Of a stretch of 64,000 nt of DNA, positions 45,451 to 57,625 are shown in pieces. The position numbers and the translations under genes were made by a program. Source of the stretch: Sorex araneus (Eukaryota; Chordata; Mammalia; Eulipotyphla; Soricidae); NCBI RefSeq assembly GCF_027595985.1, contig NC_073305.1:105769535-105833534 (forward strand). Reading direction: 5' to 3'. The notes under the pieces were generated by a model. That model did no database searches, was not told the DNA's origin, and saw only the letters and a program-made list of their open reading frames with translations. Each line of letters begins with the position of its first letter. Positions within the stretch are counted from its first letter, which is position 1.

Positions 45451-45783
45451 GTATGAAATTACCTTTTGGCATTTTATCTGTGCTTCAAAATTATTTAGAA
45501 ATTTATTGCCAAAGTGCCAGTTGTTCATTTTTATAAAATTAGACTCTTTTTTTCCCCCCTGTGAATATATTTACTGCTTCTGGTTATGCATTAAATGTTT
45601 ATTGATTGTTTCTAACAAATGGGGCCACATTAGACATAAATCTAAAATTGGAAAAATGAAAATAGACTAGATGTTAAGGCAGCAATGTTATAAGCATATA
45701 TGTATAGAATAAACATCTCATTGCACATATCAGTAATACTATTATTTTACCATGTGTTTTATGTTGGTTTTATAACTCATATA

Positions 45784-45852
45784 TCAAGCATTAGCTCTAG
45801 ACAAGGCAGATGGTAGATATGTTGGTAACTCACAAGGCACCAAAGGAGGTGT
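45784..45852 (+). repeat. Direct repeat, copy 1
   Basis: Begins with a 25-base block (TCAAGCATTAGCTCTAGACA then AGGCA) that recurs exactly 308 bp downstream at 46092. The next 30 or so bases match with scattered changes (for example TAACTCACAA). Confidence 0.9.
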
Positions 45853-46091
45853 TATCTTTGCCATTCACAACTTAAAGCCTAGCAGAAGAAATGGACCTAT
45901 TAACCCAGTTGTGATAAAGGGTATAGAAGAGATACTGGCTCAGAGGAAGAAACAATTCTACCAGGCTTCTGAAGGCATAGATCTCGCCTTCAGGCATCTC
46001 TCAGTTACTCAAAGAAATTATCACAGTGCATGTATCAGGAGACAAATACATGAGGAAAAGGTTCATCAGTGGAAACTGCCAGCATTACATT
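45853..46091. other. Spacer between direct repeats
   Basis: Its composition resembles an old mammalian interspersed repeat, which I could not name. A 63-codon frame is present but looks like chance. Confidence 0.35.
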
Positions 46092-46158
46092 TCAAGCATT
46101 AGCTCTAGACAAGGCATGTGGCAGATGCGTTGATAACTCACAAAGGTGAGGTTATAAT
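46092..46158 (+). repeat. Direct repeat, copy 2
   Basis: Second copy of the repeat described at 45784, identical for 25 bases and then diverging. Confidence 0.9.
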
Positions 46159-46700
46159 ACAAGGTGGCGGAAAAAGAGAGAAAGGAGAATTGGGATTAGA
46201 TTCGCGTGGATTTTAAATCTCTGTTCCCTGTCATTAACCTGACAGCACAATTTATGGTATACACAGAAACATTAGGAGATATGAAGGGAGCGATATTAAT
46301 GCTGAAAATAAGACAACAGACCGAAACATAGGACTCATTTGCACAAAATGGACATGCAGTCACTTGTTCATTGGGAGTCATGCTGGGACTGAGAAGCATA
46401 ATCTTAATTCTTAAAGATGTTACTCATTAATTTTCTGTTGTCAGAATCTTCTCTGGCTCTCTGTTATGACTCTCATTAGACATAGGCTACTGATTGTGGC
46501 TCAGGATGCCATGAATGATTTCACTTCTTCCTCATCACACAAATGCTTCCCCCTTGTAACACCTCCCACCGCCTGGATTACCACCTGGATTTGCTTCTAG
46601 CCTGAGAGGGCTGTTTCCTCAAGCCTTTGTTCTCACTCTTTGTAGCTGAGAGCTTTCTGCCCTAGAGGTCAAAATCTAAATGGCACCTCCTTAGGGACTA
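46159..46700. other. Unique intron sequence
   Basis: Nothing recognised. It is moderately GC-rich near 46560-46680 without a supported exon. Confidence 0.45.
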
Positions 46701-46703
46701 AAC

Positions 46704-46941
46704 ACTGTAGCACTGTAGCACTGTGGTACTGTTGTTCATGATTTGCTCGAGTGGGCACCAGTAATGTCTCCATTGTTACTGTTTTTGGCATATCGGATAT
46801 GCCACGTGTAGCTTGCCAGGCTCTGCTGTGTGGGTGGGATACTCTCGGTAGCTTGCCGGGCTCTCCAAGAGGGACATAGGAATCGAACCCAGGTCAGCTG
46901 CGTGCAAGGCAAATGCCCTACCTGCTGTGCTATTGCTCCAG
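46704..46941 (-). repeat. SOR-B SINE
   Basis: Tail CACTGTAGCACTGTAGCACTG at the left, then the full body and head ending TATTGCTCCAG. This is the GCTACAGT-tailed variant rather than CAGTGA. Confidence 0.95.
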
Positions 46942-47405
46942 TAAACAAATATATATAATGCTCCCTCCAGTTTGGTTATCTTTTCCTCATCCACCCCCTT
47001 GTAGATTCTTAATATATTTATTTACTTGGTTGCTCTGTTATTGCCTGCCAACCAAGAAATAACCAGGGTGAAATTTGATTAGAAGTTACATTTTAGAGAA
47101 GAGGAATCATGATTTAAGTGTGTTGACAAGGGGCACTTCCATCAGGGGCAGGGCACGGGGAACCTTTAAAACATCATGTAGGAAGATGATTGGAGCTTAG
47201 GTCATTTGTGGTGAAACTTTTGAATTGGTCCTTAAGTCCAGGTGTCTTTCTCTGATTAGTGACAGAAGTCTTCAGAAAAAAGGCTGCAGTGCAGAGGACT
47301 GCTGTGGCAAGGAGCAGGAGAATGTCTGGATCAGGTTGTTTATTTACACCCAGAACTCTCAAAGTCAGGCAAGAAGGAGCAAATGGAGTCTATTAGACTC
47401 AAAAC
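46942..47405. other. Unique intron sequence
   Basis: Nothing recognised. Confidence 0.45.
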
Positions 47406-47417
47406 ATATTTGGTATT

Positions 47418-47593
47418 TTTTTTTTTTGCTTTTTGGGTCATACCTGGCGATGCACAGGGGTCACTCCTGGCTCTGCACTCAGGAATTACTCCTGGTGGTG
47501 CTCAGGAGACCATAAGGGATGCTGGGAATTGAACCCGGGTCAGCCGTGTGCAAGGCAAATGCCCTACCCGCTGTGCTATCACTCAAGCCCCAA
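47418..47593 (-). repeat. SOR-A SINE
   Basis: Near-consensus copy. ATTTGGTATT occurs at 47408-47417 and 47594-47603 as the target-site duplication. Confidence 0.96.
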
Positions 47594-47603
47594 GATTTGG
47601 TAT

Positions 47604-48145
47604 TCTTAAACTGGTCGAAGTTTGCTCAGTAAAGAGTCTGTGTTTACCACCTTTTATTCACCACTTTTCCAGTGGCCTGACTTTCTGAGGGCACTCAGAC
47701 ATACTCTCATCAAGGAGAGTGGAGCATCGAATATGTTTAGCTGTAGCCATGATTAGAGATAAGGAGACCAGTTATAAAAGTGACTATCAAAGCCTATATT
47801 AAATGAGATGGGACTTATGAATATTAAAACTAAGAGGAGGTCAGACATGAATGATTTCACAGCAGACATTTTAAGCATTCGTGATTTCAGAGCATGATTG
47901 AAGGGGATAAGATCCAATTAGAATAATTGAGGTTTCCAGGCCTAGTTTATTGAATTGATTCTAGTGCCTTGAATCTAGATAGTGAACTTAGAACCAAGCT
48001 TATTAGATATAAAGTTTAGTCAATGTTTGTGTGAGGAGAGGCTAATCCTTAAACATATAAGAATAACCTAGAAGGAAGGTGAAGTATGATTTTAAAACTC
48101 TTAAGTGGATCACCAGGTAAATACAGGCATAGCTTTAGGATTTAT
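47604..48145. other. Unique intron sequence
   Basis: Nothing recognised. Confidence 0.45.
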
Positions 48146-48385
48146 TGTAGCACTCTGGCACTGTCATCATGTTCATCGATTTGCTCGAGTGGGCACCAGT
48201 AATGCCTCTATTGTGAGACTTGTTGTTACTGTTTTTGGCATATTGAATATGCCATAGGTGGCTTGCCAGGCTCTGCTGTGCGGGTGAGATACTGTCGGTA
48301 GCTTGCTGGGCTCTCCAAGAGGACTGGAGGAATCAAACCTGGGTCGACCACATGCAAGGCAAACGCCCTACCTGCTGTGCTATTT
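48146..48385 (-). repeat. SOR-B SINE
   Basis: Starts in the tail (TGTAGCACTCTGGCACTGTC), runs through the body with GGCATATTGAATATGCC, and ends with the antisense head at CTGTGCTATTT. Confidence 0.95.
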
Positions 48386-49990
48386 AAATATTAGTTGAAG
48401 CTAGTTAGTCCAGCTGTAGGTGGGGCTAAAGCAGAATAGAGTTTTTGAGCGAAGGCTGTGTTGGGGTGGTTGTGTAGATTCTAACATTCTAGGGTAGCAA
48501 GAGGAAAAGGGACCATAAAATTAGGAAGGGTACACACATAGTGTTGTGGGAAGTAGGGTGTCACTAACTTTAATTGGGGGGGATTTCCAAGAAAATGCAC
48601 AAACCAATAAGCCTGATATTACTTAAAATATCATTATCAATGTGAGCAAGAAAGTGTTAGATGATTTATAACCCCATTTTAGTCTCTTGAGTCTTCCAAG
48701 TAATGGCCTCTTTAGTATACCCAAACATGACAAACATCATAAATTATTTCTGTGCAGAAAGCTGATATAATAGTCCTCATGTAAAACTTTCCAGTAATCA
48801 TAAATTGTGACCATGGTGAAGATTCATGATACTAAAATTGTTGTTTACCAGCAAGAGTCTCGTTTATAGCTTTTTCAGGATGCTCAGTTTGTTTGGATTG
48901 TGACTGTGCCCACCAGTGAGAGTTTAGGTGATAAGTTGTTCTTACACTGCAAACTTTCACTTACTGTGCCTTTGAGAAAATTTTCAAATATCTTATAATT
49001 AAAATCAGTTTTACTCACAGCAGGAGTGCAGGTAAAAGCGTTGCAGAGCAGATGTTTGAAAGTAATCTATCTATCCATCTGTTAGCTTAAACTTGAAAAA
49101 TGAGGAGTTAATAGGTAGATTCAGATAAATAGCAGTACTATTAAAGGAGAAAGAGTAAAAACTCAGAAAGTGAGTTATTAGATTGATAGGAAGATAAAGG
49201 AAATGCAGCTATGACTTATAAAAGTATGCTTAGGAAGACTGATTTAATGCCTGCTCCAAGAAAATGCCATACCTGAACAATGAAAACTCTATTTTAGATA
49301 TATTAATGTCATTAAACATTCCTTTTTATAATTTTTAGGATTACTGTGCCTGTGAACCTATTTTCTAGATGTTAGAGACAGTGGGGCCTCAATAAATGTT
49401 AAATTAAATGATTATTGACATTGAGAGACTGGGGAACTTAATTTATAGCATCAACTGTCCATTGAAGCACTGAGTAATCCAGAATTAAAGCAGAGTTAAC
49501 GTGACGGTAAACAAATAAGAAGGAATGATATGGTTTCCATAGCATTTTAGGATCTCAGCTGTTTTTTCATTCTGATTTACGTTTCTAGAGTTTCTAAAAG
49601 AGAAATATGCTTCCTTTTTGTAACTTGTAAGAGACAAAAAATTCAAAGAGGGTATTATAAGTACTTAGAATTGCTCCACCTTTTAATTTTGTTTAAAATG
49701 GGGGAGGAAAGAAAGAAGGCAAGGATGGAGAAAGGGAGAAAGCATCAAGAATCATAGACAACTAATGTCACATTTCTCAAAAATTTTGGGGTCATGTGTG
49801 GCAGACATTATCCAAAGTCATCTGCTCGGGAATCAGCTCCTTTTTTTCTTACTACAGCACTCCATTTTTGTTTTGGTTGAAATGTACTTGTTTATAGTGG
49901 GTTAATCCATCGAAAGTTTAGATTTTCTTTGATAGTATTCAGAGATTTGGCAGAACTGAATCAAAACAAAAAAAAAATCTGAATCACCTT
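48386..49990. other. Unique intron sequence
   Basis: About 1.6 kb without a recognised repeat or exon. A short MIR- or L2-like trace ('ggggcctcaataaatgttaaatta') occurs near 49383. Confidence 0.4.
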
Positions 49991-49995
49991 TTGTT

Positions 49996-50140
49996 TGTTT
50001 AGGACTTACTCCTGGCTTTGCCTTTGCTCAGGGATTACTTCCGGAGGGCTTGGGGGACCTTATGGGGTGCTGGGGATTGAACCTGGGTAGGCTGTATGCA
50101 AGAGAAGTGACCTGTCTTCTGTACTATTGCTCTGACCCCA
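49996..50140 (-). repeat. Old SOR-A-like SINE
   Basis: 'ggacttactcctggctttgcc', 'ggggaccttatggggtgctggggattgaacctggg' and 'tgtactattgctctgacccc'. Confidence 0.85.
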
Positions 50141-50460
50141 ATCTCTTGAGTTCTCATTAAATATATACCTTTTCATATAAAGAGATGAGACCCAATCAAG
50201 AGTGATTAAATTTGTTTGGCTAACTTCAGCCACCTTATTTGCTATATGGGACTCTCCCTAATACGATGGAGCTGTGCCTGGAATGACGGTAGCCATTTGG
50301 TACCCGTGAGGCAGTGCTGGAAAATCAGTGCCAGCGTGTTCAGGACAGTGAGGTTTGAGGGCCGGAGGAGTTTGGGTCTTTCTTGGAACTGCTGAGAAGG
50401 CAAAGTGACTGTAGATTTATCTTACTATGAATTGTATTTTTTGCTTTATTTTGTTTCACA

Positions 50461-50590
50461 GGAGGGCACCCAGTGATTCTTGGGGCTCGTACCTGGCTCT
50501 GTGCTAGGGATCACTCCTGGTGGTGCTGGGGATTAACTAGTCTTGGTCACAGGCAAGGCCGGCACCTCTATTCCTGTTCTATCCGTCAGC
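50461..50590 (-). repeat. Old SOR-A-like SINE
   Basis: 'gcacccagtgattcttggggctcgtacctggctctgtgctagggatcactcctggtggtgctggggatt' shows SOR-A order, with a deletion in the CATATGG region. Confidence 0.75.
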
Positions 50591-50626
50591 TTCCACCAGC
50601 TCCTTTATTATAATCATTAAAAAGGT

Positions 50627-50801
50627 GGGGCTGGAGTGACAGTACAGCAGGTAGGGCATTTGCCTGCATGTGGCTGACCCGGGTTCGATTCCCAGCATTC
50701 CATATGGTCTCCTGAGCACTGCCAGGAGTAATTCCTGAGTGTAGAGCCAGGAGTAACCCCTGTGCATCGCCAGGTGTGACTCAAAAAGCAAAAAAAAAAT
50801 C
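50627..50801 (+). repeat. SOR-A SINE
   Basis: Complete copy with head, body (CATTCCATATGGTCTCC) and A tail. Two bases are missing in GCCTTGCATG, leaving GCCTGCATG. Confidence 0.95.
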
Positions 50802-50809
50802 AAAAACCA

Positions 50810-51177
50810 AGAAACAAAAACTTAAAAAGGGTGAAGAGGCTTAAATCACAACTATATATTTATTTCCCTGTAACTGAGTACATTCTGTGTCATGGAGTAG
50901 GTAAGTTAGAATACCTCTTTTTCTTCGAAGAATCCCCTTGACATTAGGGAAGAAAATGAGAAAGAACATCATTATAGTGTAGGACAACTGTCTGCTAAAG
51001 ATGCCTCAGAATGTTAACAAGGGTTCTGTCTAGGTCTTGAGTAGATGTGAAGAGAGAAGCAGAACACAGAGACTCATGAAGGGGTGCTAGTGAGTGTTGG
51101 CATGGTGATCAGAGATTGAAGGGTGACTGGAGTAGGGACTTGTTAGTTGGATAAAATGTGCCAAATTGTGTGTGCAT
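50810..51177. other. Unique intron sequence
   Basis: Nothing recognised. Confidence 0.45.
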
Positions 51178-51221
<44 letters not shown>

Positions 51222-51425
51222 CCGACAGAGACTGAGACCGACAGAGACAGACAGAGAGAAGAGACAGAGATAGAGACAGAGACAGAGAGACAGCAACGGA
51301 GAGAGGAGAGAAGAGACAGAGAGTGGTGCAAGGGAGGGGAGAGAAGAAGGGAGGAGAGGAGAGTAGAGGGAGCAAAGGAAGAGAAAAGGGAGGGGATGGT
51401 GGGAGGGGAAGAGAGGAGGGAGGCT
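51178..51425. repeat. (GA)n/(GACAGA)n purine tract
   Basis: A perfect GA run passes into GACAGA units and then imperfect G/A sequence. Serine/leucine-rich frames on the minus strand come only from this tract. Confidence 0.95.
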
Positions 51426-53065
51426 GGGATCCTGAGAGTTGCTTCTATACAAAATTAAGCATGCACTGGAGGGAAGTAGATGAATGAAGTGTCAGGTATT
51501 TGCTTTGCCCTCCTACAATTTTTGCATACTCCATGCCTTTACGAAGGATCCACACAGTTGGATGAGCAGCTGGCTGAAGCGAAGGCAAAAATTAAATCAG
51601 CTTAGTTTCTTGATGTATGCCTCCACTTAGTAAGTGTTTACTGATCACAGATCTCATGTGTAAAGTGCTTGGGCTGGGTGGGGTGGTGGGCAGAGCAGCA
51701 CTACTAGCAGTACTAGGAGCCAGGAAGAACTTGACTCTTCTGTTCGGGCTTCTGGATATTAACTCTCCTGGTTTTCGCAGGTGGAGCCAGGTGTCTCCTT
51801 CTAGACTCCCAGGATACTCCAAGGGGTAAAAATCATATAGATGAGGGCACAAGAGTAGGGGGGTTGGCAGGTAAGATAGGGGGCATCGGAAGGAAACGAA
51901 GTTAGAAAGGAGCCTTGAATTCACAATGATTTCCAGTGTTACCCCCATACATTTTTAAGTAGAGACCTGAACAAGCAATGAAGAAAATGTGTGTGGCTTG
52001 GGAGGAAAATAGTGGAGAAACACTAACTCACGATTTAGGAGCGTCCTACCCTTGCAGCTGACAGTACTGAAGTTTGTCTACCTGGTGTCTCTTTTTTGCT
52101 GATTAATCACTGGAGGTCAGATCCTTATTTCCTTGCTTCTCCCAGCTCTACTTCTCACCGGGTGTAAGTTGGATTCAGAAGAAGAATTTTAGGGAGGTGG
52201 GTGTTGAAGGGGCATCAGAGCTGTGATGAACAGCCCGTGAGAGCCCTGCCACAGTCTGGAGCCTGGCTTCAGTTTTAACTACCACGTCTTATAGTCTGGG
52301 CTCTCTGAGCTTCTGTCTCTGTCTCATGACTTCCTTTGTCTCACCCTGCCCCAGACCACACACCTATGGCACCTCACGAGTAACTGACTTGCTGACACAG
52401 TGTGGATCTCAGCATGTATATATTGCATATTCACTGCTTTTCAGGTGCTGAAAGAGCATGGGAAGTCAATGTATAAGCATTTCCTCTTTAATTTTTATTT
52501 ATACTACCAGTATAGTCATGTTGAATGATGGAAACTTAAGACTGCACTTGATTTTCAGCATACATGCATAGTACAACATATATTCACTGTGACTCCAATA
52601 AAAGGCTCCCAAAATACTAAAAAAAGTAAATTTGTACTTATACCATAGATATGCTTATGTGCTTGTTGGTACTCATCATATAAAAATTGACCTAATATTT
52701 TGATACCTGAGACCATCAACATGCAAAAATGTAAGGTTGAGGTGAAAAAAATTGCTCTGGGCATTAACTGTCTTTAATTAGGACATGGCAATCATTTAGA
52801 AATATAAGCACCACAGTTGTACAGTTTACTATATAATCCTTGATATTTTAGCAGGATCTGGCTTTGGATCGGTGTGGGAGATAAAGAGAAGGAAGGACCA
52901 AACAGATCCTGTCACTGGGTCCTGGCCATCATAGTGGGCTGAGGTGAGGGCAGGCAGGCCTTTCACAGCGTGTGGGGTCCTCTAGAAGGAAATCAATCTT
53001 CCCAAATCTCTTCTTCTAACCAGCTCTGAATTTCACTGCAGGGTACAACCATCTCTTTTACCCTT
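51426..53065. other. Unique intron sequence
   Basis: About 1.6 kb with no SINE recognised. No supported exon. Confidence 0.45.
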
Positions 53066-53069
53066 TGTG

Positions 53070-53135
53070 ATAATTCCCAGGTGATGCTTATGCTGTTGGT
53101 GTCAAAAGCACCACTTTTAGATTAAGGAACTCTGG
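53070..53135. mobile_element. MER5A-like fragment
   Basis: 'aattcccaggtgatgcttatgctgttggtgtc' followed by 'agcaccacttttag' resembles the end of MER5A, a small hAT-Charlie element. Confidence 0.6.
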
Positions 53136-53755
53136 ACTATTGGAGTGGGGGTAGTTTCCTCTTGAGGAAAAGGTGAGAAACATAGGTTGCCAGGGGAGGT
53201 CCGGACGCTGAGAAAGAGCTCTCTGTTGTCAAGATAGGAACTGCAAATTGCACGTTGGTTCTATGGACGCAGGGGGTAGAGGGAAGCGGGAGACAGGAAA
53301 GGAGAGGAAGGTGATGTAATCTCAGGAACCAAAACCTAGAAGAAATCCAGAATGTCAGTAGAGCAACTAGTCTTGGACTTCAGGTAGCAGCTGCTATCTC
53401 ATGATATACTTCTGAAGATGACTTTTATTCTTGCTTTTACTGAGTTAATTTCTTGCAATTCTTTTTAATTCATTCCCCACCCCCACCCCAGCTCTTCCTA
53501 CAGTGTCACTTTTTTAAACTTGCCCCACTCCTGTTTCTTTTTTCAAACCACCTTCCAATGTTCTTTGTCGGACTTATTTCCTTGCTATTGAAACTCGAAA
53601 ATATACTCACGTCTTGTCTTGATGTTGATTTAACAGAAAGGAAAAGAAAAGAAAAGAAAGGTGTGTGGTAGCTTGTCTTAAGTTTTAAGTGCATCTCGAA
53701 TAGAGTGGGATTCCTGTGGAATTCTAGAACATTTCTGTACTTTAAGGTGTTTTCT
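53136..53755. other. Unique intron sequence
   Basis: Nothing recognised apart from an AAAAG repeat at about 53636-53661. Confidence 0.45.
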
Positions 53756-53760
53756 TAGAT

Positions 53761-53940
53761 CAGTGGTTCTCAAAGTGTGGTTCCCCGGTTCGGCTGGCTC
53801 AGCATCTTACTGGAATTGTCAAAAGTGCGGTTTTCAGATTCTCTGCCTTCCTCGGCTTGATTGGAAATGTTGGGGGAGGCTCTAGCAGCCAGTCACCTCC
53901 AGGTGATTCTAATGAAACCAGAAGTTTTAGAACCACAGGT
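53761..53940 (+). mobile_element. MER5A (hAT-Charlie MITE)
   Basis: Starts 'cagtggttctcaaagtgtgg' and ends 'ttttagaaccaca', forming terminal inverted repeats. Internal blocks such as 'cacctccaggtgattctaatgaaaccagaa' also fit. Full length for this roughly 190-bp family. Confidence 0.85.
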
Positions 53941-54188
53941 TTGAAAAAAATAAGGTAAATCTAGAAATCTAGTCTGGCCTCTCCATAAAGGGGGCCACTA
54001 TGAACCTATTTATGCTCTATCAGAACCTTCTACTGATACATCAAGATGAACTGGTGGGTGAATCTCCCAAAGACCCCTGTGTTTTCCAGATAAGGAGTAA
54101 CAACCTTTCACCCCTGGGGTTGGGAAGAGGGGGCAGGCAAGAATAATGACATTGATGTAGGCATTTAGTTAGTCAGAGAAGGGTCCCT

Positions 54189-54710
54189 GTGACAATGGAA
54201 TTCCTAGGAAGTAGTAAATCTAATAGGACCAAAGCTGCAAACAGAGGAACCAAGGCCTATAAGACCCCAACCTGGAGCCAGTAACAGACCCAGAGAAGGC
54301 TGGGGCCCCCCGTTCAAGGAAGCTCCAGCTGGAACAAAAGGCCAGGAGAGGAATTTCGAAGATGACCATCTACCATTCAACTGCCTTGGCAACTGCCTTA
54401 GCAACAGACTTCTACCTGGGCATTTTACCATGTGGGGGCAGGTTGGAAAAACCTTATAAAAGCCACTTTGAACAATGGAAGGTCACACATATGCTGCCCG
54501 AGTTCGTGTGCTGCTTGTGCCCATGTGGCCGAGCACATGTGTTACCTGATCTCCCCTCTTGAGATGTGGACTTTCATGCTCCCCTATCTAATGTTGAGAT
54601 GCTCTCCCCACCTTTGGAGAAGCCCGCATTCTCTCTTGAGCGTGTTTTACTCTCTCTCTCTCCCTTTGTTCTCTCTCCTTACCCTTCTTAAACCTCCATA
54701 TTATATAGTA
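54189..54710 (+). mobile_element. LTR-like block
   Basis: About 520 bp of distinct composition: a GC-richer U3-like part, a TATA-like CTTATAAAAG at 54455-54464, a downstream C/T-rich part, and an abrupt join to a headless SOR-B at 54711. The architecture resembles a solo endogenous retroviral LTR, but no internal genes, matching second LTR or clear target duplication were seen. It may instead be another unclassified repeat. Confidence 0.35.
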
Positions 54711-54855
54711 TCTCGCCCACACGGCAGAGCTTGGCAAGCTACCTGTGGCGTATTCAATATGCCAAAAACAGTAACAAGTTTTACAATAGAGATGTTACTG
54801 GTGCCCTCTCTAGCAAATCGATGAACAATGAGATGAAAGTGATACAGTGATATAT
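54711..54855 (+). repeat. SOR-B SINE, head-truncated
   Basis: Begins in the body at TATCTCGCCCACACGGCAG and runs to 'gatgaaagtgatacagtga'. The missing head and its abrupt junction suggest truncation at, or disruption by, the adjacent block. Confidence 0.9.
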
Positions 54856-54905
54856 ATATGTATATATATACACACATATAGATAAATGTATATATATTTA
54901 TTTAT
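54856..54905. repeat. (TA)n-rich simple repeat
   Basis: TATA/TATG units directly follow the SOR-B tail, another microsatellite born at a SINE end. Confidence 0.85.
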
Positions 54906-55090
54906 TTTGCTGCTCTTCTACTCCTGAAATTCTTTTCTGCAAGGCAACCTGGTAACCCTGCATAAGGCCAAGGACTGAGTTTTCCTTTTCTGCAAAGAGC
55001 AAACGCTCCCACAACCTGGTGGAGGTGGTGGGTCTCTGGCCCATGCTGCATCAGGGCTCATCAAAGATTTGATGAGTTCTAGTCTTCCCA

Positions 55091-55344
55091 GGAGCTGGAG
55101 TGATAGTACAGTGGGTAGGGTGTTTGCCTTGCACGCAGCTGACCTGGGTTTGACTTCTCCGTCCCTCTTGGAGAGCCTGGCAAGCTACCGAGAGTATCCG
55201 GCCCACACGGCAGCGCCCGGCAGGCTACCAGTGGCATATTCTATATGCCAAAAACAGTAACAACAAGTCTCACAATGGAAACGTTACTGGTGTCCACTTG
55301 AGCAAATCGATGAACAACAGGATGAGAGTGCTACAGTGCTACAG
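55091..55344 (+). repeat. SOR-B SINE
   Basis: Complete, GCTACAGTGCTACAG-tailed. Imperfect duplication TCTTCCCAG (about 55083-55091) and TTTTCCCAG (about 55345-55353). Confidence 0.94.
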
Positions 55345-55353
55345 TTTTCCCAG

Positions 55354-55935
55354 CCAGTTCTGGGTAGCAGAGGTAGGTAGGAAGAAAGTGATCATCTCTC
55401 CCTCTCTGCCTCAGATAAGCCACCTGTGGTGGTGCCTTTGTAAGGCCACTTGGCTCATGCCTGACCCTGAAAAATTTCTTCCCCTTCAGAACCCCTGAAA
55501 GATGTCTTCACAGTATTTTTTAACCTCATTTCAAAGAATTAAAATGTTTCATGTAGCACCTGATGGAGCTGAGGCAGGTAGTTGCAATGAAAGCAAATTA
55601 ACAAGTGAAAAGTAACATTAACTTGGCCCTAACACATGAATTGTTCCTTGTTGCCCAATGAAACACCTGTTTGCTTACCAGCCTAGAGCTAATCTGTCTT
55701 TTTCTAGGAGAACTGCTTTCTTACTTTTTTATCCTTCTCCTTCTCTTGGCCTTTAGTCTTTACTGTCTTTACTTCCCTATTTTTGCCTCGGAAGCACTCA
55801 TTTATACAGTCATAGATTCTGAATATTTGCCATGTTTTCTGATATATAAAATATGCAGTTTTATAACGCATATTCCCCCTTCCTCTTTTCTGTCCGCAGA
55901 GGAAAACATCCCAATTCTCACATGTATCTTAAGTA
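55354..55935. other. Unique intron sequence
   Basis: Nothing recognised. Confidence 0.45.
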
Positions 55936-55939
55936 GAAT

Positions 55940-56098
55940 CTTTTTTTTTTTTTTTGGTCACACTCAGCAGTAACTTAAGCTATGTTCAGGGGTCACTTGT
56001 GGCAATTCTTGGGGAACCCTCTGCAGTGCAGGAATTTAAACTGGAGTCAGCCACATGCAAAGCGAACACCTGAAACTTTGTCCTATATCTCCATCCAC
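55940..56098 (-). repeat. Old SOR-A-like SINE
   Basis: T tail, 'ggtcacactcagcagtaac', 'gttcaggggtcacttgtggc' and 'ctggagtcagccacatgcaaag' in SOR-A order. Much diverged, though its T run is intact. Confidence 0.8.
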
Positions 56099-56444
56099 AT
56101 TTCAAGTAATTTTAAGGACCTCCTCCAGGAGAAAGTTTTGGGTATGAACTGCAGCATAAAGCATACTGGAAACAGTTGGAAAATTTCAATTTGGATTGTA
56201 TAGCAATCCTAAACAAATATATACGCAGATCATCTAAAAAAGGAATATCTTGCAGAAAATAAATGCCAGTATCTTGCAGGCATAAGCAAAACTGTTTACT
56301 CATGATGTATCCTATCACGTGTGTGGATATGTGAACATGCATGTCTTATATCTGGGCTGTACTGAGATATAGAAATTAAAATAGCTAAGTTTGAAATAAA
56401 ATATATTTTAGTGAGTTCCTCAGAATATGGAGATAAAAACAAAA

Positions 56445-56478
56445 CACATACACACACATACACACACACACACACACG
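56445..56478. repeat. (CA)n microsatellite
   Basis: CACATA units followed by a CA run. Confidence 0.9.
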
Positions 56479-57625
56479 CAAGTACCACAAAACTGAGCTG
56501 CACAAGGTAGACTTTGCATGTCTTGCACTGGAGGTTCCAGCACCCCCTGTGATGGGGTGATAGCAGCCTTACTGGGTGGGAAGTCTGTATACTTGCAGAG
56601 AGGTCTTTGCAGTTGAAGCTCCTCTTAGAGAAGTATCAGTCATGTGGCTTTTGAAATTTGAATGGCTTGTAAGCATTCTTAGAGTTGGATGGCAAATGAA
56701 CTGCACGGAGAATGCCTCTGCTGTGGGTTCTGTGTAGTGTGAAGGAGACCTTGAGGTCATGAGCTGCTCTCAGCCACTCAACAAACCCAGTGTCTCACAC
56801 AATCAATTACCTTTGAGTAAGAGAGTGGTCATTTTTTTCTTGCTTTCGCTGTCTCCTCAGTCTCTGGAAGTCAAAGAGAAATACTGCTAATATGTCTTAT
56901 AATACCGTCTGAGTCGTCTGCTGATTTGTGTTTTGAAATAAATAAGAAAAAAGATTGCTTCCAGAGAAAGTTGGTTTATATGTTTTCCCAAGCCCTGCTT
57001 TAAAAATATCTCATTACTATTTTAATTAATCACACAAAGAACAAAGCTTGCACCTCCCATGGTGCTTGATTCAGTGGGATCTTACATACTGTGGATTTTC
57101 AAAGATGTTTCTGGGATTGATGTTTAAATTACTGTCTAGGATTAGGCCAGTTAATAGTTCTGCAGAAATAATTTTCATGAGATAAAGTTGGATTTTCCAT
57201 ATAAAATGTAATTTTACATACACAATGTGAACATTTTACATCATTTTGACAAATGACCACTTGGTGGAAAAGAAAAAGTTTAAATAATTTGATGCTTTTG
57301 CATTTTAATGTATTGGAGTTTTTCTATCAGTAAAATAGAATATACAAAGATTAGGCATCTTTCCTTCCTCCCTTTGTTACTCTAATAACAAGTACCTTCC
57401 CTACCTGGACGTTCCTGTAATTTCTGTTGTAAGATGGCATTTTGGGGGATGGGATGACCTTATTCTTACCTCGTCATACAAATTTCATGAAATTTTGCTT
57501 ATTTTAACACTGAACCTTATTTTAATAATGGCGACTTTAATAGCTTTCGAGTTATTTTTACCTGTGTATTTTATTGGTATTTGTCCTCATCTGATTATTT
57601 TTTATTATGTGAACCACATGATGTC
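56479..57625. other. Unique intron sequence
   Basis: No repeat recognised for more than 1.1 kb. Confidence 0.45.

Noticed and set aside
45268-45528. 86-codon minus-strand frame opposite the MEI4 exon
   Set aside because: Shadow of the coding exon; it crosses the splice donor and shows no independent features.
45445-45536. Continuation of the MEI4 frame to the stop at 45536
   Set aside because: Similarity to MEI4 ends at a near-perfect splice donor; the extra residues are intron.
45911-46102. 63-codon + strand frame ~0.5 kb downstream of the MEI4 exon
   Set aside because: Lies between diverged direct repeats, has no acceptor/donor pair in phase with the exon, and does not resemble the next part of MEI4 as I know it.
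51087-51452. Ser/Leu-rich frame of 121 codons, minus strand
   Set aside because: Translation of the GA/GACAGA purine tract.
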